A stretch of DNA of 64,000 nucleotides from Hahellaceae bacterium (lineage in GTDB: Bacteria > Pseudomonadota > Gammaproteobacteria > Pseudomonadales > Oleiphilaceae): positions 186,001-250,000 of the forward strand of contig JACKOB010000003.1 in the NCBI GenBank assembly GCA_024234575.1, read 5' to 3'. The first letter of the stretch is position 1. Each line of letters starts with the position of its first letter. The position numbers and the translations under genes are program-made. Below the pieces are notes generated by a model that was not told where the DNA came from, made no database searches, and saw only the letters and a program-made list of their open reading frames with translations. This document shows, one piece after another, positions 42,360 to 52,240 of the stretch.

Positions 42360-44165
42360 TTAAAGCGATGGCCATAAGGAGTCGAAATCATCCTCTTCTA
42401 CTTTCTTAATTGGTGAGCCTGTATCCGTTGAAACTGACAACGGTGACTGGTATTTCAGCTCGAACTGATTAATGCTGCCAGTGGCGGCGATGCGCCGAAT
42501 CAACTGACACTTCTCTGTGTAGCTTTCTTCGCTGACCATCACTTTTTGTCCTACCTGAAAGGGCAGGCGTGGTGTAATGAGCGATGCTGGCTGACCAATC
42601 GCAGTAAGCTCAGGCAGTAACAAGCCGCGTAGAAACTCGCTGTTGTCCCCGGTTTTTTGCAGCAGCTGAACGCCACAGGGGCGTGCTGAAGGGGCAAGCA
42701 GTTCAATGCCAAGCTGTGTTCCCTGCTGTTTTATCTGACGAATCCAGCGGATTGCGGCAATACTCCACGGGTGTGTATTGCTTTCGCGAATGCCTAGAAC
42801 TTCACCGGCCTGAATGTTGCCGGGGATCTCACCGCTCCACTGCAGGCAGTAACCGCCAGGGCTGGTATTGACCAGCGGGACTTTGTAAGACTGGTAAGCC
42901 TGCTTTTTATTCTCTTCTTCGCCCGCCTTCCCGCCAAAGTAACTATTCTTGAAACTGATCGGGCTGTCGGTGGGGCCAAGGCTGTTCGAAGGGCTGGCGT
43001 CAAATGCCTGTCCCCAGGCGTCGTTCCTCTTATTGGCAGCATTGACAAACTTGTTCTCGTCATCGTCTTCGTTTTCCCGGAACATAAAACGGGCAAACTC
43101 GACTTGTCCGGCGCAAAAGTAATGTGTGGCGCTAAGCCCGACACATAGCTCAACCAAACCATGCCCTGCGATACGCTTAAATGTCCGTTTGGTGAGAATA
43201 CCGAGCGCCTGACCCAGGTGGGCGATAAGGTTCTCATTAAGACGGGTTGGCATGGTCAGATACTGATCCGGATCTTCACCTTTTTTATTGATGGAGGCCA
43301 GATACTCGGTAGTTCTGTGCACCAATTCAGAAGTATCCAGACCATAGAAATTTTCGGTAATGGGTTCGTGAACCAGGCTGCGATAAATTGGCGGAGAGTC
43401 TTTCTGCATATTAATGACAAACAAGCCGCTTGATGCGTGCTCACTGCCAATTTCAACATAGTCGACCCAATACTCAAAAATGTTGTAAACCTGGCCTAAA
43501 TCATTCTGGCGCAGCTGATTTGGTTTGCAGCAGCCCAGCAAGAGAACTTTTTTGTAAGGGGCGTCAAGGTTGGTATCAATATGTTTACTGTTTTCTTCGT
43601 CCCGAACCTGTACTGATCGCATGTTGTTATGGTCTGCATAACAGAAAATCTGGTGTAACTCATTCCAGACGCGATCAGGGCTGGCACAGTAGAGCTGACA
43701 AGCCCTGAGTACGGTATAGCCCAGTTCTGTCGTTACCCTGTGTGCAGCTTGCGCCATAAGCTTTTTGTGTTTATCGGCACCACCGGCGTGGTAGCAATCC
43801 ATTAGCGCAATTTTGTAACCGGTAGCCAGATGAACTTGCAAAGCCTGGCTTAAATTAGCGATTTTGCGTTGTTTTTCGGGCAGGACAATGGCTTGATTAA
43901 GATAGTGTTTTGATAACTCTCGGCAGACAAAATGAAGCGGTGTGCGAATAGTTTCAAGCAGTTGCAGGCGGTTTGCCGGTGCGGTAATTAACTGGTTAAG
44001 CTCAATGATGGCGTGATATAGCCGCTTGGCAGTTTCACCAATGTTTGCCATGGGCAGTTGTTCAACCCAGGCAGACAAATCCTTGGCCGATGACTCGCAA
44101 AACGAAAGCGTTGTAATGCTTTGTTCGGGGGTTTGCAGATTTAATGTTTGGCCCTGACCTTCCAT
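42360..44165 (-). CDS. FimX-adjacent conserved protein with PilZ-like C-terminal domain
   Basis: 601 residues, no signal peptide. The first ~350 are mostly helical and unrecognised. From ~425 the sequence 'SYKVPLVNTSPGGYCLQWSGEIPGNIQAGEVLGIRE...WSIAAIRWI' resembles a PilZ domain. It has the second half of the c-di-GMP motif (N-x-S-x-x-G, Asn433 to Gly438), but the preceding R-x3-R is missing (K/Q/Y residues there). A gene at this place in Pseudomonas is a hypothetical next to fimX, which suggests a role in FimX or pilus signalling. Ligand binding is inferred only. Confidence 0.7.
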   Translation of the reverse strand: MEGQGQTLNLQTPEQSITTLSFCESSAKDLSAWVEQLPMANIGETAKRLYHAIIELNQLITAPANRLQLLETIRTPLHFVCRELSKHYLNQAIVLPEKQRKIANLSQALQVHLATGYKIALMDCYHAGGADKHKKLMAQAAHRVTTELGYTVLRACQLYCASPDRVWNELHQIFCYADHNNMRSVQVRDEENSKHIDTNLDAPYKKVLLLGCCKPNQLRQNDLGQVYNIFEYWVDYVEIGSEHASSGLFVINMQKDSPPIYRSLVHEPITENFYGLDTSELVHRTTEYLASINKKGEDPDQYLTMPTRLNENLIAHLGQALGILTKRTFKRIAGHGLVELCVGLSATHYFCAGQVEFARFMFRENEDDDENKFVNAANKRNDAWGQAFDASPSNSLGPTDSPISFKNSYFGGKAGEEENKKQAYQSYKVPLVNTSPGGYCLQWSGEIPGNIQAGEVLGIRESNTHPWSIAAIRWIRQIKQQGTQLGIELLAPSARPCGVQLLQKTGDNSEFLRGLLLPELTAIGQPASLITPRLPFQVGQKVMVSEESYTEKCQLIRRIAATGSINQFELKYQSPLSVSTDTGSPIKKVEEDDFDSLWPSL

Positions 44166-44468
44166 CCAGAAAACACCATCTTGTTTTTACGGTGCATCAC
44201 AGCCACGTGTCGTGTCCGCAAGGCGCTCCGTTGTTTTAATTTAGGGTTTGAGTTCAATGCTTCTTATCGAAACTAAATACCGCATCGGTCTTTTTGTTGA
44301 ATATACCTGTATTTATATTTCTGGGCATTAAATTCAAATACTTGCCGAGCTTTGTGAAATTCACAGTTACCTGAAATTTAGCATAGCAAACTTTTAGGAA
44401 TAGTCAGGAAAATCTTTACCTGAATTTTTTTGTAAGCGAGAGCTATTACCCTGTTAATCAAACAGTAA
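44166..44468. promoter_or_regulatory. AT-rich gap upstream of the PilZ-like gene
   Basis: 303 bp without a gene, between two leftward genes. It is AT-rich and should carry the promoter of the PilZ-like gene. TCAGG...CCTGA followed by ATTTTTTT (about 44404-44432) is a weak hairpin on the plus strand, opposite to the flanking genes. Confidence 0.3.
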
Positions 44469-45524
44469 TTAGCTATAAGCGCCGCCAATTTCAGTGGCAA
44501 TAATTGTTTTAGAGGCGCGATTGGGTATCTCTCGCACAAGCTTTGGCACGAGAAACCCTGGCAACAACGCTTGCAGCTGCCCGAAAATAGTCAGAGCCTC
44601 GGCTTCCTGGATGTCGAAGTGTGCGGTATTGGCGACCTTGTCAGTAAGGTGTAGATAGTAGGGTAAAACACCGGCCGCAAAAAGCGCTTCGCTCAACTCT
44701 GCCAGCACTTCTGCGGAGTCATTAACCCCTTTGAGCAGCACGCTTTGGTTAAGCAGTGTGACATTGGCAGCTTTCAGACGGTTGAGTGCATGTATGACCT
44801 GTCCGTCTATTTCCGCTGGATGGTTGATGTGCAGTACCACGACCTTTTGCAATGAAAGCGCTTGCAGCCAGTCAAGCAATTCAGCGTTCACTCTTTGCGG
44901 AATGACAACCGGAAAGCGCGTATGAATACGCAAGCGTCTGATGTGCGGTATCGATGCCAGCTGTTCTGCCATCCAGGCAAGGTGCGAGTCTGGTGCAGAA
45001 AGTGGGTCGCCGCCACTAAGGATGGCTTCGTTAATGCCGGTATCTGCCCGCAGATAATCAAAAACTTGTGCCCATCTTTCTTTACCGGGATTGTTGTCGG
45101 TGTAACCAAAATGACGGCGAAAACAATAGCGACAGTGCACCGGGCAGGCGCTGCTGGCAACCAGCAGGGCGCGGCTGGCGTATTTGTGTAATAGTCCGTT
45201 GATGGGGTTAAAGTGGGCCTCATCCAGCGGGTCGGCAACAAAACCGGTTGCAGATTGTTGTTCATAAAGACTGGGCAAAACCTGTCGCAGGAGTGGGTCG
45301 TGCAAATCACCTTTCTTTATTCTGCTGGCATAGGGCAAAGGGATTCTCGTCATAAAACCGGCTTCCAGATCCCGTTGCTGGGTGCCTTCTGGCAGCAACG
45401 CATTTGCATCCAGATTAAGAAAGCTGGCAAGTTCGTGCAGGTTCTGAATGCCGCTCGCCAGCAGCTTCTTCCAGCTTTCTTCGGGCAAGGTTTTGTTTAA
45501 CTGATGGTTGAATCGCGTTATCAT
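44469..45524 (-). CDS. epmB: EF-P (R)-beta-lysine 2,3-aminomutase EpmB
   Basis: 351 residues. Radical-SAM enzyme with the iron-sulfur motif C127-x3-C131-x2-C134 in 'SACPVHCRYCFRRHFGY', then 'EAILSGGDPLSAPD' and 'RLRIHTRFPVVIPQR'. It converts alpha-lysine to (R)-beta-lysine for EF-P modification. It is shorter than clostridial lysine aminomutase (~416), as EpmB should be. It diverges from efp by 132 bp, and epmA lies after efp, so the whole modification set is together. Confidence 0.94.
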   Translation of the reverse strand: MITRFNHQLNKTLPEESWKKLLASGIQNLHELASFLNLDANALLPEGTQQRDLEAGFMTRIPLPYASRIKKGDLHDPLLRQVLPSLYEQQSATGFVADPLDEAHFNPINGLLHKYASRALLVASSACPVHCRYCFRRHFGYTDNNPGKERWAQVFDYLRADTGINEAILSGGDPLSAPDSHLAWMAEQLASIPHIRRLRIHTRFPVVIPQRVNAELLDWLQALSLQKVVVLHINHPAEIDGQVIHALNRLKAANVTLLNQSVLLKGVNDSAEVLAELSEALFAAGVLPYYLHLTDKVANTAHFDIQEAEALTIFGQLQALLPGFLVPKLVREIPNRASKTIIATEIGGAYS

Positions 45525-45656
45525 TGGGCCCTTTCCGAAATGTTATCCGTAGCGCTGTTTGTGGGGTGAAACTCAAAAAGCTCCAGAATTGCCCATGGTG
45601 TGCTATTCATAAATAGTGTTTTCTTAAGTGTATTTTGCTAAAAAATGTGAGGAACA

Positions 45657-46232
45657 ATGGCCAACTATTCTACCAATGAATTCAAGTCAGGTCTCAAAGT
45701 AATGTTAGACGGAGACCCGTGTTCGATTGTTGAGAACGAATACGTCAAGCCAGGAAAAGGGCAGGCATTTAACCGCGTTAAATTGAAAAACCTGAGAACT
45801 GGCCGAGTCTGGGATCGCACTTTTAAGTCTGGTGAAAACCTTGAAGGGGCAGACGTTGTCGAAAAAGAAATGGAATACCTTTACAACGATGGTGAGTTTT
45901 GGCATTTCATGATGGTTGATGGCTCGTTTGAGCAATTTGCGGCCGATGAAAAAGCTCTAGGTGATACCACCAAGTGGCTGAAAGAGCAGGAGGTGTACAC
46001 CGTGACGCTTTTTAATGGTGCGCCATTGTCAGTCACGGCACCAAATTTTGTTGAGCTTGAAGTTGTCGAAACCGACCCTGGCCTCAAAGGTGACACTGCG
46101 CAAGGTGGTACCAAGCCTGCAACGGTTACTACCGGTGCAGTGATAAGTGTGCCGCTGTTTGTGGTGATTGGTGAAGTGCTAAAGATAGACACACGTACCG
46201 GTGAATATGTCAGTCGTGTGAAGGCGTCGTAA
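45657..46232 (+). CDS. efp: Elongation factor P
   Basis: 191 residues, three beta-barrel domains. The tip loop reads 'VKPGKGQAF' with Lys34, the residue that EpmA/EpmB beta-lysylate in E. coli-type EF-P (not the Arg32 used with EarP). It relieves ribosome stalling at proline runs. GAGGA seven to eight bases upstream supports the ATG. A perfect hairpin follows the stop codon. Confidence 0.97.
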   Translation: MANYSTNEFKSGLKVMLDGDPCSIVENEYVKPGKGQAFNRVKLKNLRTGRVWDRTFKSGENLEGADVVEKEMEYLYNDGEFWHFMMVDGSFEQFAADEKALGDTTKWLKEQEVYTVTLFNGAPLSVTAPNFVELEVVETDPGLKGDTAQGGTKPATVTTGAVISVPLFVVIGEVLKIDTRTGEYVSRVKAS

Positions 46233-46246
46233 CTTTCGGTGCTTCC

Positions 46247-46277
46247 GATTAATTGCCTGCAAGGGCAATTAATCTTT
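46247..46277 (+). terminator. Hairpin after efp
   Basis: GATTAATTGCC (46247-46257), loop TGCAAG, GGCAATTAATC (46264-46274), then TTT. The 11-bp stem is perfect, but the T-run is short, so termination may be partial. Confidence 0.6.
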
Positions 46278-46400
46278 GCTGATTAGTGTATTGGTTCAGA
46301 CGCATATGAGTTGTTTGATGGGCGTTATTATTGCCGTCATAAGCCATTATTTCAGTGTTAATACAAACCGTTTATCGTTTTCTTTGTTCTGGTACACGAT

Positions 46401-47399
46401 ATGTCTGAAGTGACCTGGCAACCCACCTGTACAATAAAAATGTTGCGTCAGCGAGCCGAGCTGCTGGCATGTGTACGCAGTTTTTTTCTTGCCCGCGATG
46501 TACTTGAAGTTGAAACACCTTTGCTTTGCGCTGCCACGGCGACCGACCCTTATTTATCGAGTGTTCAGGTAGTTGTAGATGGGGTTCGTTCGGAACTTTC
46601 AGCAGGTAAGCCTGCGGCAATGAGTGGCGACCTTTTCTACCTTCAGACTTCGCCAGAATTTGCCATGAAGCGGCTTTTGGCAGCAGGAAGTGGTCCCATT
46701 TACCAAATATGTAAAGCATTTCGCAATGCTGAGAGGGGGCGACGCCATAATCCCGAATTCTCGATGCTCGAATGGTATCGCCCCGATTTTGATGAGGTGA
46801 TGTTAATGGACGAAGTAGAGGCACTGTTAAAGCTGTTTCTACGGTTTGATCGAGCCGAGCGTATATCCTATCGGGAAGTGTTTGCCACTCATCTGCAGAT
46901 CGACCCCTTCACCTTGGATGATCCATTGCTGCGCGAGTTAGTGCAGCAAACCACGGGGATTCGAGACGGTGGTTTCGAGCGCGATACGCATCTTGAGTTG
47001 CTTTTTAGCCACGTGATAGAACCTCGGTTAGGATTGTCTGCTCCCTGTTTTGTCTACGATTATCCCGCATCACAAGCGGCGCTTGCCGAAAAAAGAATGG
47101 TAGATGATGTGGAAGTGGGGCGTCGATTCGAGCTTTATATTGGCGGTGCTGAAATCGCCAATGGCTACCACGAGTTAACAAATGCTGAAGAGCAGCGAGC
47201 CCGTTTTTTAGACGATATTTCGCAACGTCGATGTGAGGGTTTACCTGTGGTGCCCGTGGACGAAAGATTAGTGGCGGCCATTGCGGCAGGCTTGCCGGTA
47301 TGCAGTGGTGTGGCGCTGGGGCTGGATCGTTTGTTAATGCAGGTGGCTCGCGCCAATGTGATAGATGAGGTCATAAGTTTTCCGGTAGAGAAAGCCTGA
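46401..47399 (+). CDS. epmA: EF-P--lysine ligase EpmA (PoxA/GenX)
   Basis: 332 residues, a class II lysyl-tRNA synthetase catalytic core without the tRNA anticodon domain. Motif 2: 'ICKAFRNAERGRRHNPEFSMLEWYRP'; motif 3: 'CSGVALGLDRLLMQVA'. 'TSPEFAMKRLLAAGSGPIYQ' is also typical. It attaches (R)-beta-lysine to Lys34 of EF-P. It lies 168 bp after efp on the same strand. Confidence 0.94.
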   Translation: MSEVTWQPTCTIKMLRQRAELLACVRSFFLARDVLEVETPLLCAATATDPYLSSVQVVVDGVRSELSAGKPAAMSGDLFYLQTSPEFAMKRLLAAGSGPIYQICKAFRNAERGRRHNPEFSMLEWYRPDFDEVMLMDEVEALLKLFLRFDRAERISYREVFATHLQIDPFTLDDPLLRELVQQTTGIRDGGFERDTHLELLFSHVIEPRLGLSAPCFVYDYPASQAALAEKRMVDDVEVGRRFELYIGGAEIANGYHELTNAEEQRARFLDDISQRRCEGLPVVPVDERLVAAIAAGLPVCSGVALGLDRLLMQVARANVIDEVISFPVEKA

Positions 47400-47407
47400 C
47401 AATAATA

Positions 47408-47428
47408 AGGCCACGACGAGTGTGGCCT
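47408..47428. terminator. Weak hairpin between convergent epmA and psd
   Basis: AGGCCAC (47408-47414) pairs with GTGGCCT (47422-47428). There is no clear T-run. It sits between convergent genes, so it may be a poor shared terminator. Confidence 0.4.
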
Positions 47429-47462
47429 CTATATGGGTTACTCAAGCGGGTTATTAAAGACG

Positions 47463-48323
47463 CTATTTTACGGATCTGCTGGCTATTTTTTGCCCCAGGC
47501 GTAAGTCGTCTCCACCGGACAGTATTGTTTCCCAATCCATTGAGTTTTGTGGAAACGCCAGAATCACCGTCGATCCCAGGCGGAAGCGACCCATTTCTTC
47601 ACCTTTCTCAATGGTAATCGCCTCATCACCCTCGTACTTGTAAGTTTGGATACCGCCTTTTCTGGGGGCAACAATGCCTGCCCAAGTGGTTTCAATGCTG
47701 GCGACAATCATGGCACCAACAAGCACCATAGCCATGGGGCCTAACTCGGTATCAAAAATAGCCACCACGCGCTCGTTTCTAGCAAACAGCGACGATACCT
47801 TTTCGGCGGTGACCGGGTTAACGGAAAACAACTTTCCGGGTACAAACACCATCTCGCGTAATGTACCGGTTATAGGCATATGGATACGGTGGTAGTCTTT
47901 GGGGGACAGATAAATAGTGGTAAAGTTGCCACCCAGAAACGGCTTGGCCCGCTCTATGTCTCCGCCTAGCAATTCTGTCAGGCTAAAGCTCTGGCCCTTC
48001 GCCTGAAATACACGACCATGTTCAATAGCACCGATTTGACTGATCGCACCATCAACAGGGCTGATAACGCTGTCTGCAGACTGATCGATCGATCGTGCAC
48101 CTTCTTTAAGTGCGCGGGTAAAGAACTCGTTAAAAGTGGCATAGTCCTGAGGGTTTGGTCGTTCGGCTTCGGCCATATTTACCTGATATTTCTCTACGAA
48201 CCACTCAATAAACGCATTCTTGATGGCGGGAGATTGAGAGTTGGCGAGCAGACCGGCTGCCCGCGAAAGTCCATGTTGAGGGACGAGGTATTGGCTAAGA
48301 ACAAAAAGGTTATCGAAACTCAT
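47463..48323 (-). CDS. psd: Phosphatidylserine decarboxylase proenzyme
   Basis: 286 residues, the proteobacterial type. The self-cleavage site is LGST at 249-252 in 'GRFRLGSTVILAFPQNS'; cleavage before Ser251 makes the pyruvoyl alpha chain. The charge-relay Asp and His lie in 'SVISPVDGAISQIG' and 'DYHRIHMPITGTL'. It makes phosphatidylethanolamine at the inner membrane. It converges with epmA. Confidence 0.95.
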   Translation of the reverse strand: MSFDNLFVLSQYLVPQHGLSRAAGLLANSQSPAIKNAFIEWFVEKYQVNMAEAERPNPQDYATFNEFFTRALKEGARSIDQSADSVISPVDGAISQIGAIEHGRVFQAKGQSFSLTELLGGDIERAKPFLGGNFTTIYLSPKDYHRIHMPITGTLREMVFVPGKLFSVNPVTAEKVSSLFARNERVVAIFDTELGPMAMVLVGAMIVASIETTWAGIVAPRKGGIQTYKYEGDEAITIEKGEEMGRFRLGSTVILAFPQNSMDWETILSGGDDLRLGQKIASRSVK

Positions 48324-48413
48324 TAAAGGTTATTCCGCTTAATCTGGATTCAGTGGCAGAAAATCTGCCGGTGCTTATCGTAATTGATTCGGTTCTGACT
48401 TCAACGCTTTTTT

Positions 48414-49229
48414 CTACTCAATTGGCGTGTCAGTCCGGTTGCCCCATTCCGACCATGAGCCGGCATAGGCTTTAACATCTAATCCAAGTGCTTTGGCAAT
48501 TAAATAAGTTAAGCCGGAGCGGTGGTGTGTCTGGCAATGTGTTACCACCGGCTTGCTTTCATGCAGGCCCAGATCGTTTAGTATGGCGCGTAACTGTGGT
48601 AAGGGCTTGAGTCGATAGTGGCGGCTGGCATCCATGGCTTGCGTCCACTCGAAATTAAAGGCGCCAGGAATGTGTCCAGATCGCATCGCTGCTACTCTCT
48701 CTCCTCGATATTCTTCCGGTGATCTGGCGTCCCAGATATTGTAGCGGGCGTCAGCCAGTGACGCCTGCAAGTCTTCCAGGCTAATGGTTGAGGTTTTGCT
48801 GGTGTCTGTTATGGCGTAGTCTGTCTGACCATGATTAATGGCCGTCGCTTCGCTGGTGACTGGATAGCCTTCGTTGATCCAGGCGATCAAGCCTCCGTTT
48901 AGGTACGAGTAATGCTTGTGGCCAATGCTATCTAGTAGCCAGATAAATCGGCCCGCCCAGCCGCCGCCTTCATCATCGTACACAACGACATGTTTGGTTT
49001 CAGTCAGACCAATGTATTTCACAAGGCTCTTGAGTCTTTCCATGGCAGGTAACAGCCCTGGTGCCGGTGGCATACCATGCTGGGTTTCACTCGGATGTAC
49101 ATGAACCGCGCCAGGAATATGATGCTCGGCATAGTTTTGCGGGTTACATAAGTCGACGAGAAGAATGCTCTCATCATTTAACATCGGGCTCAGCTGATCT
49201 GGTTCTATGATCAGGGGCAGGTTTTCCAT
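48414..49229 (-). CDS. rhdA: Thiosulfate sulfurtransferase (rhodanese), two-domain
   Basis: 271 residues with tandem rhodanese domains. The active Cys232 is in 'VVTHCQTHHRSGLTYLIAKALG', the CxxHHR loop I recall from Pseudomonas/Azotobacter RhdA. The first domain lacks the Cys ('VVVYDDEGGGWAGR' there), as usual. It transfers sulfane sulfur, for example from thiosulfate to cyanide or to sulfur carriers. It is placed between psd and the HDOD gene as in Pseudomonas. Confidence 0.92.
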   Translation of the reverse strand: MENLPLIIEPDQLSPMLNDESILLVDLCNPQNYAEHHIPGAVHVHPSETQHGMPPAPGLLPAMERLKSLVKYIGLTETKHVVVYDDEGGGWAGRFIWLLDSIGHKHYSYLNGGLIAWINEGYPVTSEATAINHGQTDYAITDTSKTSTISLEDLQASLADARYNIWDARSPEEYRGERVAAMRSGHIPGAFNFEWTQAMDASRHYRLKPLPQLRAILNDLGLHESKPVVTHCQTHHRSGLTYLIAKALGLDVKAYAGSWSEWGNRTDTPIE

Positions 49230-49418
49230 GGGTGCATTCCTGGCTGGGGGTTATGTTACGAGACGCTGTTCAATGGCGGCACAGTCGCTAAATGCCAAGC
49301 ACCCTGTAAGCCGCCTGGTACACAAGCAGGGGTGTTGGTATTGAGAGAGTGTATAGGGTATTACATTCTCAAATAAGGATGCAATTGCGGTGTCTGAGCA
49401 GATGAGTGTTTTGTTTGT

Positions 49419-51206
49419 CTATTCAGCGGGTTTGTGTGATCTGGATGCCTGAAAGTTAAGGCATTTTGTCACGCAGGCACACATATGCTTAAACTGGCGG
49501 TATTCCCAGTCGGTGGCGGCTGGGGCATCAATGCCTCCGTCCGCATAGAAAACAGCAACAGGCTTTTGTAAGACAAATACAGACATTAAGAAAAACTCAC
49601 TGGCGCCGGAAATCCGTTTGAATTCTGCCGGAATCATATTCCAGGTACTGCGTTGTGTGGTCGAGCCAACCCAGATGCCCGCTTGTTTTTCCATCAGTCT
49701 AGAGAATAAGGATGGCTTCGTTAAGTCAATCTGAAAATTACCCAGCTCGGGGAACTGGCGAGTTCCCACAGTGTAGTAGGCTTTGAGACGGGTGAGTTTC
49801 GTATTGGCCAGTGCCACGGTTGAGCGTTTGAGCCCCAGGCCATAAGTGATGCCTTGTACGGCAGCGTTCATGATTTCATGTAAATCACTAAACTGCTCTG
49901 GCTGATTGACGAGCGAATCGGTGAGTTGTTTGAAGAGCGTTAAATTCAGTTTGCGGTTTGACTCTGACGGCGCCTCTGGTTTGGCCGTAGTTTTTGTAGG
50001 ACTGACTGGTGCGGCTTTTACCGGTACTGTTTCTGTTGGCGGTGTGCTGATCGATTTCTCCGCTGCAGGAAGCGCCGTTTCAGTCATTGCCGGTTTGTCA
50101 GCATTCGCCTTGATTGCTGCGGCGACTTCGACTGGCTTCGATGTGGGTTTCGCGTCGCCAAGCTGATTGAGTGCTTTCGGAGATGTTTGAATAAGCTGAT
50201 TAATCAGGTTATCGGCAAATGAATTAACACGGATATATTCTCTTGGCGGCAGCATAAGTTTTGCCGCTGGTGACATCACACCAACATAGGGGTGTGCGCG
50301 GGACATCGAAGCGGCCACCTGATGTGTCATGGCAACCGTTTTGTGTAATGGCCAGCCCAATAACACGGAAAGTACTTTCTGGCAGCGTAATGTTGCTGAG
50401 GAATACCAGTCGTGCGTCGACTGCTGTGCAAGCATATTGCATAAGGTGATACTAAAAGACGGCGATTGCAGCAGGTGTCGCAACGTCTTGTCTTCAACCA
50501 GGTCTGGTGCTCCTGTGGGGTGGGCCAGACGGCTTAAAGAAACGATTTGTCTGGCAGACAGTGCTTTGTCCAATTTATAGCATTCAAGGGTCAATGGCGG
50601 CAGCGCCAGTTTTTTAGACAGCGCTATGCCTATTTCCCGAATGGTGCACCCCAGAACTTCTTTTTCAGCGTGCTCCTGAGACTTTCCGTTACTGCGAACG
50701 GCATAGCGAATCAGGCGCATCTCAGGGGTTGCGAAGCGCCATAAATACCACCAGGGGGTGCCATAAAAAAGGCTTGCCCAGTAGCTGCTTTCCGGGTTCA
50801 GGTGCGATTTGTGCTTGGCCAGTTCTTCCATGAGTGCCGCCGCATAGTGGCTGGTGCTGAGTGCGCGCAGGTAATAGAAGTGGCGAATATTGGATGGATC
50901 AGGTTTGAAATAGCTGGCCTTGGCGGTGATCTTCTCCAGGCGCTGCACGCCAATCATGCTAATGGCATGATCTAATGAGTTGCTGCGGCTGGTATTGCCC
51001 GCCGCGTTTTCATTGGTCGCCGCCATCACGTAAAAAGATAATATGGGGTCTTGGTTAATTGCTGCCGCCAATTTCTGGTAAGGGGCGTCTTTCTGGCGCA
51101 AAAGCGACAGAACCAGCGTTCCGGTCTGAGGTGTTGCGGGGAGCTGCTTGGCGTTTAAAAATGCTGTCCAGCCTGCCGCATCTTCTGGAATTTCAGGAGT
51201 TGCCAT
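49419..51206 (-). CDS. HDOD-domain protein with C-terminal GAF-like region
   Basis: 595 residues. The N-terminal ~260 is an HDOD domain ('LPATPQTGTLVLSLLRQKDAPYQKLAAAINQDPILSFYVMAATN...SLDHAISMIGVQRLEKI'). It lacks the HD metal pair, as HDOD proteins do. A low-complexity Ala/Pro/Thr linker follows (~345-420), then a GAF-like domain ('FSDLHEIMNAAVQGITYGLGLKRSTVALAN...AVFYADGG'). HDOD proteins act as signalling hubs for motility, biofilm and pili. It diverges from motA, which suggests a link to flagellar control. A homologue sits here in Pseudomonas. Confidence 0.82.
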   Translation of the reverse strand: MATPEIPEDAAGWTAFLNAKQLPATPQTGTLVLSLLRQKDAPYQKLAAAINQDPILSFYVMAATNENAAGNTSRSNSLDHAISMIGVQRLEKITAKASYFKPDPSNIRHFYYLRALSTSHYAAALMEELAKHKSHLNPESSYWASLFYGTPWWYLWRFATPEMRLIRYAVRSNGKSQEHAEKEVLGCTIREIGIALSKKLALPPLTLECYKLDKALSARQIVSLSRLAHPTGAPDLVEDKTLRHLLQSPSFSITLCNMLAQQSTHDWYSSATLRCQKVLSVLLGWPLHKTVAMTHQVAASMSRAHPYVGVMSPAAKLMLPPREYIRVNSFADNLINQLIQTSPKALNQLGDAKPTSKPVEVAAAIKANADKPAMTETALPAAEKSISTPPTETVPVKAAPVSPTKTTAKPEAPSESNRKLNLTLFKQLTDSLVNQPEQFSDLHEIMNAAVQGITYGLGLKRSTVALANTKLTRLKAYYTVGTRQFPELGNFQIDLTKPSLFSRLMEKQAGIWVGSTTQRSTWNMIPAEFKRISGASEFFLMSVFVLQKPVAVFYADGGIDAPAATDWEYRQFKHMCACVTKCLNFQASRSHKPAE

Positions 51207-51354
51207 AGTATTTGTTAAATTGCCGAAAATGAACTTAACTAACTATAGTACGTGTCCGGAAATTTAGCCTACGAAACACGAATAAAATCATTGTCTTGTT
51301 ATTGAGTGTTGAAAAAATGAACAACTTCCCGTTGTTGGAATCAGGGATTTCTCT

Positions 51355-52206
51355 ATGACGTTTGTGATCGGGGTGATCGTTGTTACTCTGAGTGTCCTGG
51401 GTGGGTTTGTCCTTTCCCATGGTGAACTTATTCTATTGTGGCACCCCTACGAAATATTAATTATCGGCGGGGCCGCGCTGGGCGGGTTTATCATCTCGAA
51501 CCCCGTGCACACGATTAAGGCAGTGTTCGCCGCAATGCCTCGCGTACTGGTTGGCTCTAAGTTCAACAAAGCGCTGTACATGGATTTGTTAAGTCTGCTT
51601 TACGACTTGTTTGATAAATCCAGGAAGCAGGGGGTGATGTCTATTGAGGTAGACGTTGATGCGCCAAATGAGAGTGAAATTTTTACCCGCTACCCTGCCG
51701 TATTAAATGTTACCCCCTTAACAGAGTTTATTACCGACTATTTGCGTATTATCAGTAGTGGCAATATGGCACCACATGAGTTGGAAGGGTTGATGGATAT
51801 GGAGATAGAAACCCGTCTGACCGAGTTGGAAGAGCCTGCGAATGCTGTGCACAAGGTTGCGGATGCGTTACCTGGCTTTGGTATTGTTGCGGCAGTGCTG
51901 GGAATTGTTATTACGATGCAGTCTTTGGGTGGTCCGATTGAGATGATTGGTGCCCACGTTGCTGCCGCACTGGTTGGTACTTTTTTGGGTATTCTGCTTG
52001 CCTATGGTTTTGTTGGCCCGATATCGGGGGCGATGGAGCATATGGCGGGAGCTGAAATTAAAGCTTACGAATGTGTGAAGGTAAGTATACTGGCCACCAT
52101 GACAGGGCTGGCACCGCAGATGGCCGTCGAATTTGGCCGAAAAGCGCTGTTCTACGATGCGCGACCGAAATTCCAGGAATTGAACGACCATGTTAAGAGT
52201 CGTTAA
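51355..52206 (+). CDS. motA: Flagellar motor stator protein MotA
   Basis: 283 residues with four transmembrane helices: two near the N-terminus ('VIGVIVVTLSVLGGFVLSHG', 'YEILIIGGAALGGFIIS') and two at ~195-245 ('LPGFGIVAAVLGIVITMQSLGG', 'GTFLGILLAYGFVGPISGAM'), with the large cytoplasmic loop between. It forms the proton channel with MotB. The gap to motB is 34 bp. Confidence 0.94.
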   Translation: MTFVIGVIVVTLSVLGGFVLSHGELILLWHPYEILIIGGAALGGFIISNPVHTIKAVFAAMPRVLVGSKFNKALYMDLLSLLYDLFDKSRKQGVMSIEVDVDAPNESEIFTRYPAVLNVTPLTEFITDYLRIISSGNMAPHELEGLMDMEIETRLTELEEPANAVHKVADALPGFGIVAAVLGIVITMQSLGGPIEMIGAHVAAALVGTFLGILLAYGFVGPISGAMEHMAGAEIKAYECVKVSILATMTGLAPQMAVEFGRKALFYDARPKFQELNDHVKSR

Positions 52207-52240
52207 GCTGTTCTGGCTGCGTGCAGGAGGGGCTTAGGTT

